Part shown: piece after piece, positions 27,752-37,900 of the stretch
Numbering within the stretch: the stretch's first letter is position 1
How the letters are laid out: the number at the start of each line of letters is the position of its first letter
Source of the DNA: PLanc-01 sp034678485
GTDB lineage: Bacteria > Planctomycetota > Phycisphaerae > Sedimentisphaerales > Anaerobacaceae
Direction: 5' to 3'
NCBI GenBank assembly: GCA_034678485.1
Contig: JAXDBU010000187.1
Coordinates: forward strand, 20,266-84,265
DNA length: 64,000 bases
Program-made: the position numbers and the translations under genes
The notes under the pieces: model-generated
Told to the model about the DNA's origin: nothing
The model's database searches: none
What the model saw: only the letters and a program-made list of their open reading frames with translations

Positions 27752-28811
27752 CTACGCTGCGTTCTTCAGGCGATAGGCGGTGAACCGTGTTTCGGGGAAG
27801 ACGTGGCGTTCGATCTTGGGGGGCACGGTCTTCGCTCTTCGGTCTGGTGTCTCGGGCTTGCGGCTGTAATACAGGTCATCCGGCCGGAAACCTTCCAGAG
27901 TCATATGCGGGCGCCAGGTGTTGTACCACTTCTCACATTCGCTACCCAGGGATGTGAGGTAGTCGAAGCCTTTGATGAGCGGAACGCATCGCAGCCACTC
28001 ATACTTGAGGGTCTTGATGACGCGTTCGGTGACGGCGATGGACCCGTGTTTGCCCACGGCTCCCAAACGAGGCTTGATGTTCCATTGTCTCAGCAACCCG
28101 GCAAAGACGGCGCCGATGAAGACACTGGCCTGATCGGAGATGATGTGCTTCGGCGCGCCGTGCTTTCGCAGAGCTTGCTCCAGAGCCTCGACGATCCAGC
28201 CGGCATTGGGACCTTCCAGCGGAGCGACGCACACGACCTTGCGGGAAAAATGGTCAATCGCCACCAGGACCTCAATGGGCCACAGGCCCCAGCATCGGAC
28301 CTTCGTGGTGTCGATAGACCAGACGTGATTGGGATACCAGGCAGGAATGGAGCGGGATTCTGGCTTTTCCTGTGGTTTCTCACGGGTGGCCGCTGGGGTT
28401 GTGGGAGTGTTTCGAGGCTTGGGCCGCTGCAAGATGTTTCGCACGGTCGAGGCTGACAAGAAGATGCCCAGCAGCTTCAGTTGATTGGCAACGCGGATGC
28501 GTCCCCAACTGAGGTTGGCCTTGGTGATCTCTCAGACGAGGGAGGCGATCTCCGCCGGTGTCTTGTTCGTTGGTGTATCGTGGATTCTGGCCCTTTCTTT
28601 GGAGGTGTTTCTGCAGGATCGAGAGCTGCATTTCGAGTTGGCAGACCCGATCCTTGAGGGAGAGGATCTCCTTGGTTCTGGCGTCAGCATCCTTGGCGGC
28701 CAAGCGTTTGATGCTACACTGACGCACGCGTCCCGAGAAGCGTGCCGCGAGCAGGGCGGCCCTGACCAGGAGGGAAACGGCTGCATTGAGGATTTCGAGG
28801 TTGTCTGCCAT
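27752..28811 (-). pseudogene. Integrase-core transposase, broken
   Basis: A transposase on the minus strand, in pieces. The N-terminal part starts at ATG 28811 (MADNLEILNAAVSLLVRAAL) and is a helical region with a coiled-coil-like KDRVCQLEMQLSILQKHL, ending near NPRYT. The frame then shifts, and the continuing frame (NKTPAEIASLV) meets an in-frame TGA before EITKANLSWG. The rest, from about 28459, is an rve integrase core: VWSIDTTKVRCWGL (first Asp), HIISDQASVF (second Asp), and VTERVIKTLKYEWL (the Glu region), ending 27752. The join between NPRYT and NKTPAEI also seems to lack the usual helix-turn-helix segment. Cannot make an intact enzyme. Confidence 0.75.
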
Positions 28812-28961
28812 GGTGCCTTTCCGAGGTTGGGGGAGCGATCCAAGCCAAATCGGAGGGCCTACGGTAGCCTGGAAGGGGCCAAAATGCCAGCGTGGAGTTC
28901 GCGACCGCAAGTATCTTTTATCCAAGGAGATAGGGCGGCGTCCAGAGTGGTCCCATTGGCG

Positions 28962-29003
28962 CTTGACAGGTACAGGTGGTCCCACCGCCCCTTGACAGGT
29001 ACA
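28962..29003. repeat. Doubled terminal inverted repeat of the insertion sequence
   Basis: CTTGACAGGTACA occurs at 28962-28974 and again at 28991-29003, a 29-base unit in direct orientation. The copy-B fragment at 52110-52122 ends in a form like the inner one, so the outer unit is an extra end. Confidence 0.65.
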
Positions 29004-29038
29004 AGGCGCTCTGCTCCGCGGTTGTGTTGCCATCATCC

Positions 29039-32000
29039 CTATCGCTCCGCGCGGCGCGGGCCCGTTTGGGCCATTTGCCGCAGCCGAGCGGCATGCTCGT
29101 ACTGCCCCTGGCGTTCAAACGCGGGAGCAAGATCGTTCGCATAACCAGGCTGCTGCTCCACGGCTCTGCGGGCTAGGACCCAGGCCAGCGGTGCAAGCCG
29201 CTGGTAGAGCGCCGGATGGAGAAGGATATCCTGGGCCGCGTGGACATAGCGGCTGGGTTGCTCCAAAGGCGTGTGGTCCAGTTCTTGCAGGTAATCGGCC
29301 GCCTGGGGATGTCCGATCCACAAGGCCGCGGTGGCTCGTGCCCAGTGACTGACAAACGCATCCGGAGCAGCTTCCAAGTCCCGCGTGTACGTGACAATGC
29401 ACTCCTGGCAGTGCTGCTGAAAGGTTTGGACGGGTTTCAACGATTCTGCGGTCGAGAGGTTCGGATCAAGATCCGCGATCCAAGCCTCTCCAAACATCGG
29501 GCTCAGACGAATGAGCAATCGTTTTCGATCACACGACCAGGAAGCGCCACCAAAGTGTCCGGGGAGCAGCTTCACCGCCTCCTTCTTTGTTCGGTCGTAG
29601 ATCCACAGGCCCGTGTGGTCCCGAATTCCGTTCAGACTTCCCAGGCTGAGTTCGCAGCCGTCGGGTGACCAGGAGCTAATCCGGGCTTCCAGGGGCACCG
29701 GCCACTCGGCGACGCAGGCCTGCGGCGCCACCTCTTGGATTCGCAGGACAGTGCCTTCCATGTTCGCCAGATAGGAGCCATCGGGCGACACGAGAGGATT
29801 GTCTGCGGTACTGGCGCAGACTGCCACAGGTTGCACCTGTAGATTATCGACCGAGATGGAGTAAATCGCTTGATCGCTATAGGAGCGGTAATACAGCCGC
29901 CGACCGTCCGAGCTCCACCCACAATCGTGCGCGCGACGCGCCACGCACCGGGGCGCACTGCCATCGGCGTTCATTACCCAGAGTTCCTCGTACCGTTCCT
30001 CGCTGTCACTTCCACTCCGGATTCCGCCCGCAGTCAGTTCGGAAACGCGGAGGGCCGGCACGTCGCGAACGAAACTGATATGACGGCCGTCGGGTGACCA
30101 ACTCGGGTCTTTGCCCGGAGCGACCAGCAGGCTCCTCGCCCGTGTCTGGACGTCATAGACGGCGATGCCGATGCAGCCTGGAAATCCCTGGGCGTAGACT
30201 ATCTGCGTGCCATCGGGCGACCAGCAGAGACCGAAGCACTGGGTAAACAGTCGGCGGGCCTTGGCAAAAAGACTACGGTACATTTCCTCCGTCTCGAGCA
30301 CGTAGAAGAAGGCGGGCCCCTCAGGCGGCCGGTCTGGCGGGTGCCACCGGCCCCCTGCCGCGAGGGTGTCGAAGACGTACTTCATGGTCCGCCTGCGGAC
30401 CAGGTCGGCAGTGTTGCCCGGGAGTCCCATGAGGCGTTGCATCAGCACACTGGCCTCTTCATACCGGCCCAAGGCCATCAAGGCACAGAAGACCTGAGCG
30501 TTCAGCTCCACCGCGTTGGGCACTTGCTTCAGACACTCCTGAGCGTCGGCCAGGACCCGCTCATATTGGCCCATCTGCCACAAGGCCTCAACACGGCGAC
30601 CGTACAGGTCCTCATACTGGGGGTCTCTCGCCCGCATCAGTGCAAAGGCGCGGTCATACTCCGCCACCGCCTCGGGATAACGGCCTACGTGGTGACAGGC
30701 GAGTGCGTGCAAGCAATAGGCCTGTGGGTCGCGCTGGTCTACCAGTGTCATGGCGAAAGCATCGTGCTCCATCGCTTCGTATTCCCCCAGGGCGTAGTAG
30801 AGGAAGGCTCGCAGCCGACGCGATTCGTAATGCCCGCGGTCCAATTCCAAGGCCCTGTCGAGGAGGGCAAGCTGCTCTTTTGCCGTCACAGCCGCCATGG
30901 CCTGCAAGAAGTGTGCTTCGGCCGTCTCCGGCAGCAGGGCTGCGGCTTGGCGGCGGTGTTCCTTGATCTCCTGGAGGTTCTCGGCTGTGAGCGCCCGGCT
31001 CTTCCAGAGAAGACACGCCCAGAGCGCGTGGGCTGCCCCGGCAATCTCCGGGCGTTCGGCCACCAGTTGCTCCAGCAGAGTCGTGGCTTCATCCGGTAAG
31101 TGCCCCTCGACCAGAAGGCTGGCGTACAGAAGTTGTGCTTCGGGATCGACGCATCCACGCTGGAGGATGGATTGGACCGTTCTGAGGGCCGCGGGATGGT
31201 CTCCCTCTGCGTACTGCCCGCGGGCTTGGGACAGAAGATCCCGATACCGAAGATCCTCTGCCTCTCTCAATTGAAGCCGGGCTCGGTTCCACAAAGACAG
31301 GATGCCCCCTGCCGTAGCGGCTATGACGACCAGCACCAGGGCGGCAAAAACCTGGGAACGGTGTCGACGGAGGAACTTGGCGAGACGGTACGCTGTCCCA
31401 GGACCGCGCGCCACGACCGGCTCGTGCTCCAGGTGACGGCGAATGTCCTCTGCCAGACCGTTGACCGTGTTATACCGGTGGGCACGGTCCTTCTCGAGCG
31501 TCTTCATCACGATCCAATCCAAGTCGCCCCGCAGGGCCTTGCGGAGCAGATCCGGAGTCGAACGACGCCGCTGGGCCATGTCGCCTAGGATCTCTCCCAG
31601 CGTGCCGAGCTTCGTCGAAGGCTTGATGGGCACTTGTTCCTGGATCACTCGCTGCATTGCACTGTAACCGGCCCTCCGCAGTTTCGCCTGATCGAACGGC
31701 GTAGTTCCCGTGAGCAGTTCATAGAGCAGCACACCCAACGAGTAGACATCCGAGCGAGTGTCAATGTCGACTTCGCTCTGGTCGACCTGCTCCGGGCTCA
31801 TATAGACCGGGGTGCCGACCAGGTGACCGTAACCGGTAGAGAAGGTTTCTTCCGTCAGCCGCTGGTCCGTAGCCTTCGCGATGCCGAAGTCGATAATCTT
31901 GGGCACCGGGCCACCGTCCACGAGTGTCACCAGCACATTGGAGGGCTTGAGATCCCGGTGGATGATGCCTTTCTGGTGGGCGTGTTGCACGGCGTGGCAG

Positions 32001-32467
32001 ACCTGGATGAACAGGCCCAATCGGTCCTTGATGCTCAGACTACTCCTGTCGCAGTACTCAGTGATCGAGCCCCCCTGGACTAATTCCATGACGAAGTACG
32101 GCCGGCCGGTCTCTGTAGCCCCGGCTTCAAGCACCTTTGCGATATTCGGGTGGTCCATGAGAGCCAGGGCTTGCCGCTCCGCGTCGAAGCGGGCGATGAC
32201 CTGCCGGGTGTCCATGCCCAGCTTGATGATCTTGAGGGCCACCCTGCGATGGATCGGCTCAGTCTGCTCAGCCAAGTAGACCACCCCCATCCCCCCTTCA
32301 CCCAGGACCTGCAGGAGCCTGTAACGGCCCACCCATCCGCCAAGGCCCTCGATCTGCGGTCTCCCCTCCGGGACAGCGGCGTCCTCTTCGCTGTCTTGCA
32401 GCCCGAGCGAGATCAGCCGGTCGAGATGCTGTAGCTCGGCCCCAAATGTCGAATCCTCTGGACGCAT
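29039..32467 (-). CDS. Ser/Thr protein kinase with TPR and propeller tail
   Basis: About 1142 residues. The kinase domain (residues ~45-340) has the Gly-rich loop GEGGMGVVYLAEQ, the Lys in VALKIIKLG, catalytic loop HRDLKPSNV and DFGIAKA, with APE-like SPEQV. One membrane helix follows (VFAALVLVVIAATAGGILSLW), then TPR-type helical repeats (~420-680) and a WD40/PD40-like beta-propeller with repeating 'WSPDG' units (~730-1050). This architecture is common in planctomycetes; the outer part would sense or scaffold while the kinase stays cytoplasmic. ATG 32467 is used because 32473 is GTG; the ribosome site is weak. The sigma-factor gene is upstream on the same strand with 53 bases between, a typical sigma-plus-kinase pair. 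Confidence 0.93.
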   Translation of the reverse strand: MRPEDSTFGAELQHLDRLISLGLQDSEEDAAVPEGRPQIEGLGGWVGRYRLLQVLGEGGMGVVYLAEQTEPIHRRVALKIIKLGMDTRQVIARFDAERQALALMDHPNIAKVLEAGATETGRPYFVMELVQGGSITEYCDRSSLSIKDRLGLFIQVCHAVQHAHQKGIIHRDLKPSNVLVTLVDGGPVPKIIDFGIAKATDQRLTEETFSTGYGHLVGTPVYMSPEQVDQSEVDIDTRSDVYSLGVLLYELLTGTTPFDQAKLRRAGYSAMQRVIQEQVPIKPSTKLGTLGEILGDMAQRRRSTPDLLRKALRGDLDWIVMKTLEKDRAHRYNTVNGLAEDIRRHLEHEPVVARGPGTAYRLAKFLRRHRSQVFAALVLVVIAATAGGILSLWNRARLQLREAEDLRYRDLLSQARGQYAEGDHPAALRTVQSILQRGCVDPEAQLLYASLLVEGHLPDEATTLLEQLVAERPEIAGAAHALWACLLWKSRALTAENLQEIKEHRRQAAALLPETAEAHFLQAMAAVTAKEQLALLDRALELDRGHYESRRLRAFLYYALGEYEAMEHDAFAMTLVDQRDPQAYCLHALACHHVGRYPEAVAEYDRAFALMRARDPQYEDLYGRRVEALWQMGQYERVLADAQECLKQVPNAVELNAQVFCALMALGRYEEASVLMQRLMGLPGNTADLVRRRTMKYVFDTLAAGGRWHPPDRPPEGPAFFYVLETEEMYRSLFAKARRLFTQCFGLCWSPDGTQIVYAQGFPGCIGIAVYDVQTRARSLLVAPGKDPSWSPDGRHISFVRDVPALRVSELTAGGIRSGSDSEERYEELWVMNADGSAPRCVARRAHDCGWSSDGRRLYYRSYSDQAIYSISVDNLQVQPVAVCASTADNPLVSPDGSYLANMEGTVLRIQEVAPQACVAEWPVPLEARISSWSPDGCELSLGSLNGIRDHTGLWIYDRTKKEAVKLLPGHFGGASWSCDRKRLLIRLSPMFGEAWIADLDPNLSTAESLKPVQTFQQHCQECIVTYTRDLEAAPDAFVSHWARATAALWIGHPQAADYLQELDHTPLEQPSRYVHAAQDILLHPALYQRLAPLAWVLARRAVEQQPGYANDLAPAFERQGQYEHAARLRQMAQTGPRRAER

Positions 32468-32520
32468 GGCCACGGCCTGTCGTATTGGACACCTTCAGGT
32501 TTCCTGATAGATCCGCAGCC

Positions 32521-33261
32521 TCACCGTTCCGGCTGCGCGCCGAAGTGCCACGTCTGCAACATATCCTGCAATTCCTCCTGCGCGTCAGCATCAGAACCGA
32601 CCATGCTTCGCAGGTGTTCCTTAAGCGTGCGCTGGAACCGTCGCTTGACGGTGATGATCATATTGGAGGCGGTCTTCTCCGCGTCGATGCCGTAGCGATG
32701 ACAAAGCTCCCGGAGCGGCGGGGATTCCCGGCCTTCAAGAGTCGGGCGCAGGAGGTGATCGCGAAAGAGCTGCCAGTGCATCTGCTGGCCGTGAGAGAGA
32801 CAGTCTCCTTCGACCGCCGCCAGAGTCTGATCCAGGACCGCCGATTTCCAGGCATACACGAAGCACTCTTCCGGGCTCCACGTGGAAGCCGCCTGGGGTA
32901 GGGCAGGTAGAGGAGCGATGTCGAGTGATACGAGCTTATCTGGCGGGATCCGCTTCTGGCTGGATTGCCTTCGCTTGATATCCATCACGTACTGCTTGAG
33001 GGCGTGGAGTAGAAAGACCCGAAACCGGCCCTTGGACGGGTCGGCCTTCTGGATGAGGTCGCGATTGAGTACGACCTCGTGAAAGAAACCCTGGGTCATG
33101 TCCTTGGCTTGCTCATTGTCACAGCCGTCACGCCGGAGATAGCAGTACACCGGCTTCCAGTACCGCTCCAGCAGCAGGCCGATCATCACCCGTTCGGGGT
33201 CCTCGTGCTTCTGAATACCTTCGATCAGGGACCACTGGGTCGTCAGAAACGTCTCTGCCAT
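32521..33261 (-). CDS. ECF-type RNA polymerase sigma factor, kinase-associated
   Basis: 246 residues. The start MAETFLTTQWSLIEG matches the conserved opening of planctomycete ECF sigma factors that sit next to Ser/Thr kinases. Region 2 includes LERYWKPVYCYLRRDGCDNEQAKDMTQGFFHEVV; the long linker and the region 4 helix-turn-helix (LRELCHRYGIDAEKTASNMIITVKRRFQRTLKEHL) follow. Upstream ATG 33294 and a TTG at 33312 are possible starts but lack the family start; AGGTGGG precedes 33261 closely. Phosphorylation by the neighbouring kinase is known to activate some members of such groups; here it is inferred from gene order. Confidence 0.85.
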   Translation of the reverse strand: MAETFLTTQWSLIEGIQKHEDPERVMIGLLLERYWKPVYCYLRRDGCDNEQAKDMTQGFFHEVVLNRDLIQKADPSKGRFRVFLLHALKQYVMDIKRRQSSQKRIPPDKLVSLDIAPLPALPQAASTWSPEECFVYAWKSAVLDQTLAAVEGDCLSHGQQMHWQLFRDHLLRPTLEGRESPPLRELCHRYGIDAEKTASNMIITVKRRFQRTLKEHLRSMVGSDADAQEELQDMLQTWHFGAQPER

Positions 33262-33595
33262 CCCACCTATGTCTGTCGGATCGCGTAGGACCATACCCGT
33301 TGTGCCGCCCAATACACACGGTGCTCGTCTGTTGGTCCATTATACCCGAAATGTCATTTGGAACACCAAGAATCACTCAGAAAAAACCGATGGCCCGCGC
33401 AGCGAACGGTCACTTGCTGCGGATTCACCCAAGAAGACCGGGGCCGGATCATGACCCCGCTGCTGCGGGATCGCTGCTCTGCGACCGGCAGGGCTTCGTC
33501 GGGCGGCATCTGAAGTCAGCAGAAAATCACGTGGACAAGAACGGAAGGAACAGAAAGGGGAACTGATCTTCGGCAAACCATCGAGAGGGGCAGCA
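33262..33595. other. Divergent intergenic region, 334 bases
   Basis: No gene seen. A small hairpin CCCGC(TGCT)GCGGG sits at 33456-33469. It should hold the promoters of the sigma-factor gene and of the secreted-protein gene on the other strand; none is clear by eye. Confidence 0.45.
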
Positions 33596-34910
33596 ATGAA
33601 GATGACACGAATCGCAGCCCTGTTGAGTCCCGTGGTCACTACGCTCGCTGGCGGCCGCGACGCAACTCCTTGTCAACTCCGGTTTTAACGCCAGCACTGA
33701 CACCGCCGCCCTGCGAGCGAATTCGGCAGGTCAGGATTGGTGCAAGAGCAGGCAGGATGACCCAAGTTATCTCATGCTGGATCGCACCAATGCGGGCGGG
33801 AACGACTCAGCGAGGGCGGAATTGACCGCCGCCACTAACAACAGAAGTGCATACTTGGCGCAGGAATTCAGCTCTCGGCAGACGCAGGCTATGTCCGCTC
33901 AGTGGCATATCTACGTGGATTCGATAACCAATCACGCAGACAATCCAGATGGAGCCGCCTGGATGCTGATCCGCGATGATACATGGACGAACTCCAGCCG
34001 CAGTGGGCCGAACGCCGTAGATGGCGAGCGATTTGTCTATATGGCCTTCCACAAGGACGACGGCGGCACGACGGACACGACGAGTCTGGTCGCACGGGAC
34101 GGAGATGATACCTCGACTGCGTTTACCACCGTGGCCACGGGCCTGAACCTCAAACAGCGGCACATCATAAAGCTGGACCTGTACGTTGTCGCGGATACTT
34201 GCGACGTCTGTGTCGATGGCCAGTACAAAGCCACGGTGACGGCGGGAACCGCGGAGAACAGCGTCACCCACATCAGTTTTGGAGAGTGGGGGGACGGCCC
34301 CTGCACCTTCTGTGCGGATGACATCACCGTGGAGTCGTCGGGAGGTGGGGCGGGTGAAATCCTCGTGGTGGACCAGAGCCGGCAGAACATCAGGTTGATT
34401 GGCTGCAGAAACCCTATGGAAGACCTGGGCCAGTGGTCGCAGTACTGGACGGTCGGGGATACACAGCACCCCGTGGTTTGCTGGACCTTGTCTGTGATAG
34501 CAGCAGGCAGCAGGGCGCTCCAAGCGCGCCGAGCCGTCGTGGGTACGGATGGCTTTGCAGCACAGAAACCGAATAGCGAAGCACAGTACTTGCGGAAAGG
34601 GTGCCAAGATGAAGACAACGCGAATCCGGGTACCGGTCTTGTTGGCATTGAGTCTCGCGGCTGCGGGCGGCCTTGGCCCCCTGGCGACGGCTTCCGCTTG
34701 CCCGAACTCTGCGGCGAACCTGGTGATCCTGTTGGGACCACATATGCTTACCGTGGGGCCGGACCTGTGCGACGGCGGTGTCGAGTACGGTTTCGATCCC
34801 CAGACGGTGAGTACTGGAGAGCAGATCCACATACTGGGCCGCATCAAGAACACAGGCACGGTAACGGTAAGCGCCAATACCTTCCGAGTCGGCTGGTATG
34901 CCTCGGCTGA
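33596..34910 (+). pseudogene. Secreted beta-domain protein, frameshifted and without its own stop
   Basis: The ATG at 33596 with GAGAGGGG opens a signal-peptide-like segment (MKMTRIAALLSPVVTTLAGG) that stops within ~30 codons. In the +1 frame, from about 33650, the chain reads LAAATQLLVNSGFNA and runs on through a beta-rich domain (WHIYVDSITNHADNPDGAAW; VYMAFHKDDGG; THISFGEWGDGPCTFCADD). A one-base insertion near 33645-33655 would explain the split. After about 34360 the frame has no recognisable module and continues, still open, over the start of the next gene to 34910. The intact ancestor was probably a secreted jelly-roll protein. An ATG at 33774 could start a shorter product. A sequencing error at the shift is the alternative. 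Confidence 0.55.
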
Positions 34911-37900
34911 CACGACGATCGATCCGGCTGTGGATTATCAGATCGGCGATCTTGGGACGTTCCCGAAGGCGATTGAGCCTGGGAGTTTCTACCGGTTCGA
35001 CGTCCAACGGTTGGTCAATGTCCCGCCCGGTACATACTATGTGGGTTGGATCATCGATTGCACCAATGCGGTGGCTGAGACCAATGAATCAAACAACACC
35101 GTGTGCATCAAGACCCCCCGGTTGACCGTTCATGCCGCTGAGGTCATCGTTCCCAACGTGGTGGGGAAGGATGAGGAGTCCGCCATCGGGGCGATCAAGG
35201 TGGCGGCGCTTGTGGTGGGCGTGACGACCCGCAGGTGCAGCGATACGGTGGCGGTGGGAAATGTGATCAGCCAGAGCCCTGCGGCCGGGACTAAAGTCAT
35301 GAGTGGCTCTGGGGTGAGCCTCGTCATCTCCACCGGGCCATGTCAGGTCGAGACCCAGGCGGCCACGGACATCACCTGCAGTTCGGCCACGCTCAACGGC
35401 AAGGTGGTCGCAGACGGCGGCGCGGTCTGCCAGTATCGGTTCCGGTACAAGAGGTGGGACAGCCCCACCTATAGTGAGACCTCCCCGACCGGCTCCAAGC
35501 GAACCGGCGAGACCTTCAGCCAGGCTATCACGGGACTGACCCCAAGAACCCAGTACCGCTTCGCCGCCCGGGTCAGCAACGGCACTTGTGAAAGCGACTG
35601 GGGTACCGAGCTGAGGTTCACGACGCCGACATCGCCGACCGTGACCGCGGGGGCGGCCACCAACATCACCGCCCATGGCGCCACATTGCACGGCACACTC
35701 GTGGACGATGGAGGTCAGACATGTCAATACCAGCTCCGGTACAAGACACGGAATGGATCGTACACGGAGAGCAAGTGGACGGGTTCTCTGGGAGGGTGGA
35801 ATGTCCACTTCAGCATGACGCTATCGAAGCTGAACCCCGGCACGCGATACTACTTCTCCTTCAGAGCCAGGAATGACTCATGCGAGGGGGCTTGGTCGGA
35901 CGAGCTGAGCTTCGTGACTCTTGCGGTCACGAAGCCCACTGCCGCCATGGTGGACGTCACCAACGTCCTGGAGCGCAGTGCCACGTTTGCCGGGAATATC
36001 GTCGACGACGGCAACGAACCCTGTCAATACCGGTTCCGGTACACGTGGCGTCCGCTTCTGCGAATCATGCAGGGGGTGACTCCTGAAACCTACACGTCGT
36101 GGACGGGGGCCAAGAAGGACGGTGAGTCATTCAGCGAGGACATCACCACTCTGGGTCCCAATACCCCATACACTGTTACGGTCCAGGCCAGGAACTCGGC
36201 AGGCGAAGGTCCTTGGAGCACGCCGGTGAGCTTTACGACCCTTGCCATCCCTGTGATCACGGATATCCGCAGCATACATTTCAGTCCGATCACGCGCGAT
36301 TGGTTGCATCCGAGTAGGCACGCTTACTACCTGGATGGGGTCCCCCTGACCGAGCAGATCACGGTCGCGGTCGACTGGCACGGAGCGACGCCCGGCAAGA
36401 TCGAGTGGAAGACGCCGAAAGGAACCTACGAAACCTTGGCCACGGAGGTATCGCGATCCTTCAATATGGGAAGTGACTTCGGGGCCGGCGGCAAGCTCGT
36501 GGTCAAGGCAGTCCCCAGCGATGCACCGGGGGCCAGGGAATCCGCCCCAGTGACGGCCAATTTCACGGTCATTCCACCACCCCCTGGGATTCCAACGAAC
36601 CTGCTCTCACAGGACCCATTGACTGTGGCCCAGTCGGTGAACAAGTACGTCGGCCAGTTCACGGCGAGTCTCCTCAATGAGTCAGACCCGCTGGCCGAGA
36701 TCTGGATCACTTCAGAAGCCCAAATCCAGGTGATTGTCATGGACGGTTGCGCTCAATATCGCCCTCTCTTCCCATTTCCACTCCTTAAAATCCACGCCGC
36801 AGGTGAACAAATAAACTGGTTGCTGTGGACATTCCGGTGCGAGTCTTTCTACACGGATGGGCAGTGGCAGACGGAGGGGTACCTCGAATCGTCATTATTG
36901 CCGGGCGACCCCGAGACGTCGTACAAGAGAGAGTGGGAGCTGTTGTCACTGGATATCCCAATTCCAGTTGGACCCGTTCCCGTTGCTGTGAGCGTCGACG
37001 TGACTGAATCGCTGTCCTCGTACATCGTGGGCGACATAGTGGGCTGGCCCCAAGGGCAAAGCCCCACACTGGCAGGAGGGATGCGCGTTTTCCATGCAAC
37101 TGAAGGGACTGCTACTGCAACGGTTGTGGGCTTGTTCGGCAACGGCACCTCGATTAGGGTGGCGGATAGGTGGTGCAAACACCTCCCAGGCGGGCAGATC
37201 AATACCTGTGTACGCCTGCAAATAGAACCGGTGTTCTGCATCTTCGGTTGCTTTGACATCTCGACGCCGAGTATCTGGATCCCAGACAGCGGGCCCTGCT
37301 GTACGCCTTCTACCCTCACAGCCCAGAGTGTCGGTCCTGCCGCACTCACGACGCGAGCCAACGAATTCAGACTCATGGCCCGCGATGATCTCGGGTCTGA
37401 TTACGCCCGCTGGCTGTCGCTCAATCCGGCTGGCAACAGCCAGGGCAGGAACCTGACCATCCTCTCCGCCGCAGACGGCGCGCCGGGCGAAGCCGGGGGA
37501 GAACAGGTCCTTCAGACCAACGTCTTCAGCGAGTCAAGGCCATCTATAACCGCAGACGGCGATCAGTTGTTCCTGGCGTGGGTCTGCGATGACCCTAACC
37601 GATCCGGCGTCAACCGTACGAAGCTCGTATTCAGCAGATCAGAGGACGGGAACTGGACTGCACCTGGGCCGATCGATGATAATGGAGCCGCGGAGTCCTC
37701 GCCGCAACTGGCCGTGCTTGCGAATGGGGAGGTCCTTTGCGCGTGGGAGAAGGTCAACAGAATCCTGCCAGACGGTGTGGACATGAAGGGCATGGCCTCG
37801 GCCATGGAGGTTGCCGTCGCCTCCTACGACAAGGCAACGGGAATCTGGAGCACGCAGGTGTTGACCGCCGACTCGCACATGGACCGAACTCCACGGATTG

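Larger units (their letters stand above)
27543..29003. mobile_element. Defective insertion sequence with TGTACCTGTCAAG ends
   Basis: The element has TGTACCTGTCAAG at its left end (27543-27555) and the reverse complement at the right end twice: 28962-28974 and 28991-29003, 29 bases apart. Each end continues to a conserved TGGGACC about 6 bases further in. Inside is a transposase pseudogene on the minus strand. A truncated copy lies at 51692-52122. I see no matching target-site duplication. The right boundary is 35 bases from the stop of the kinase gene. Confidence 0.7.
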
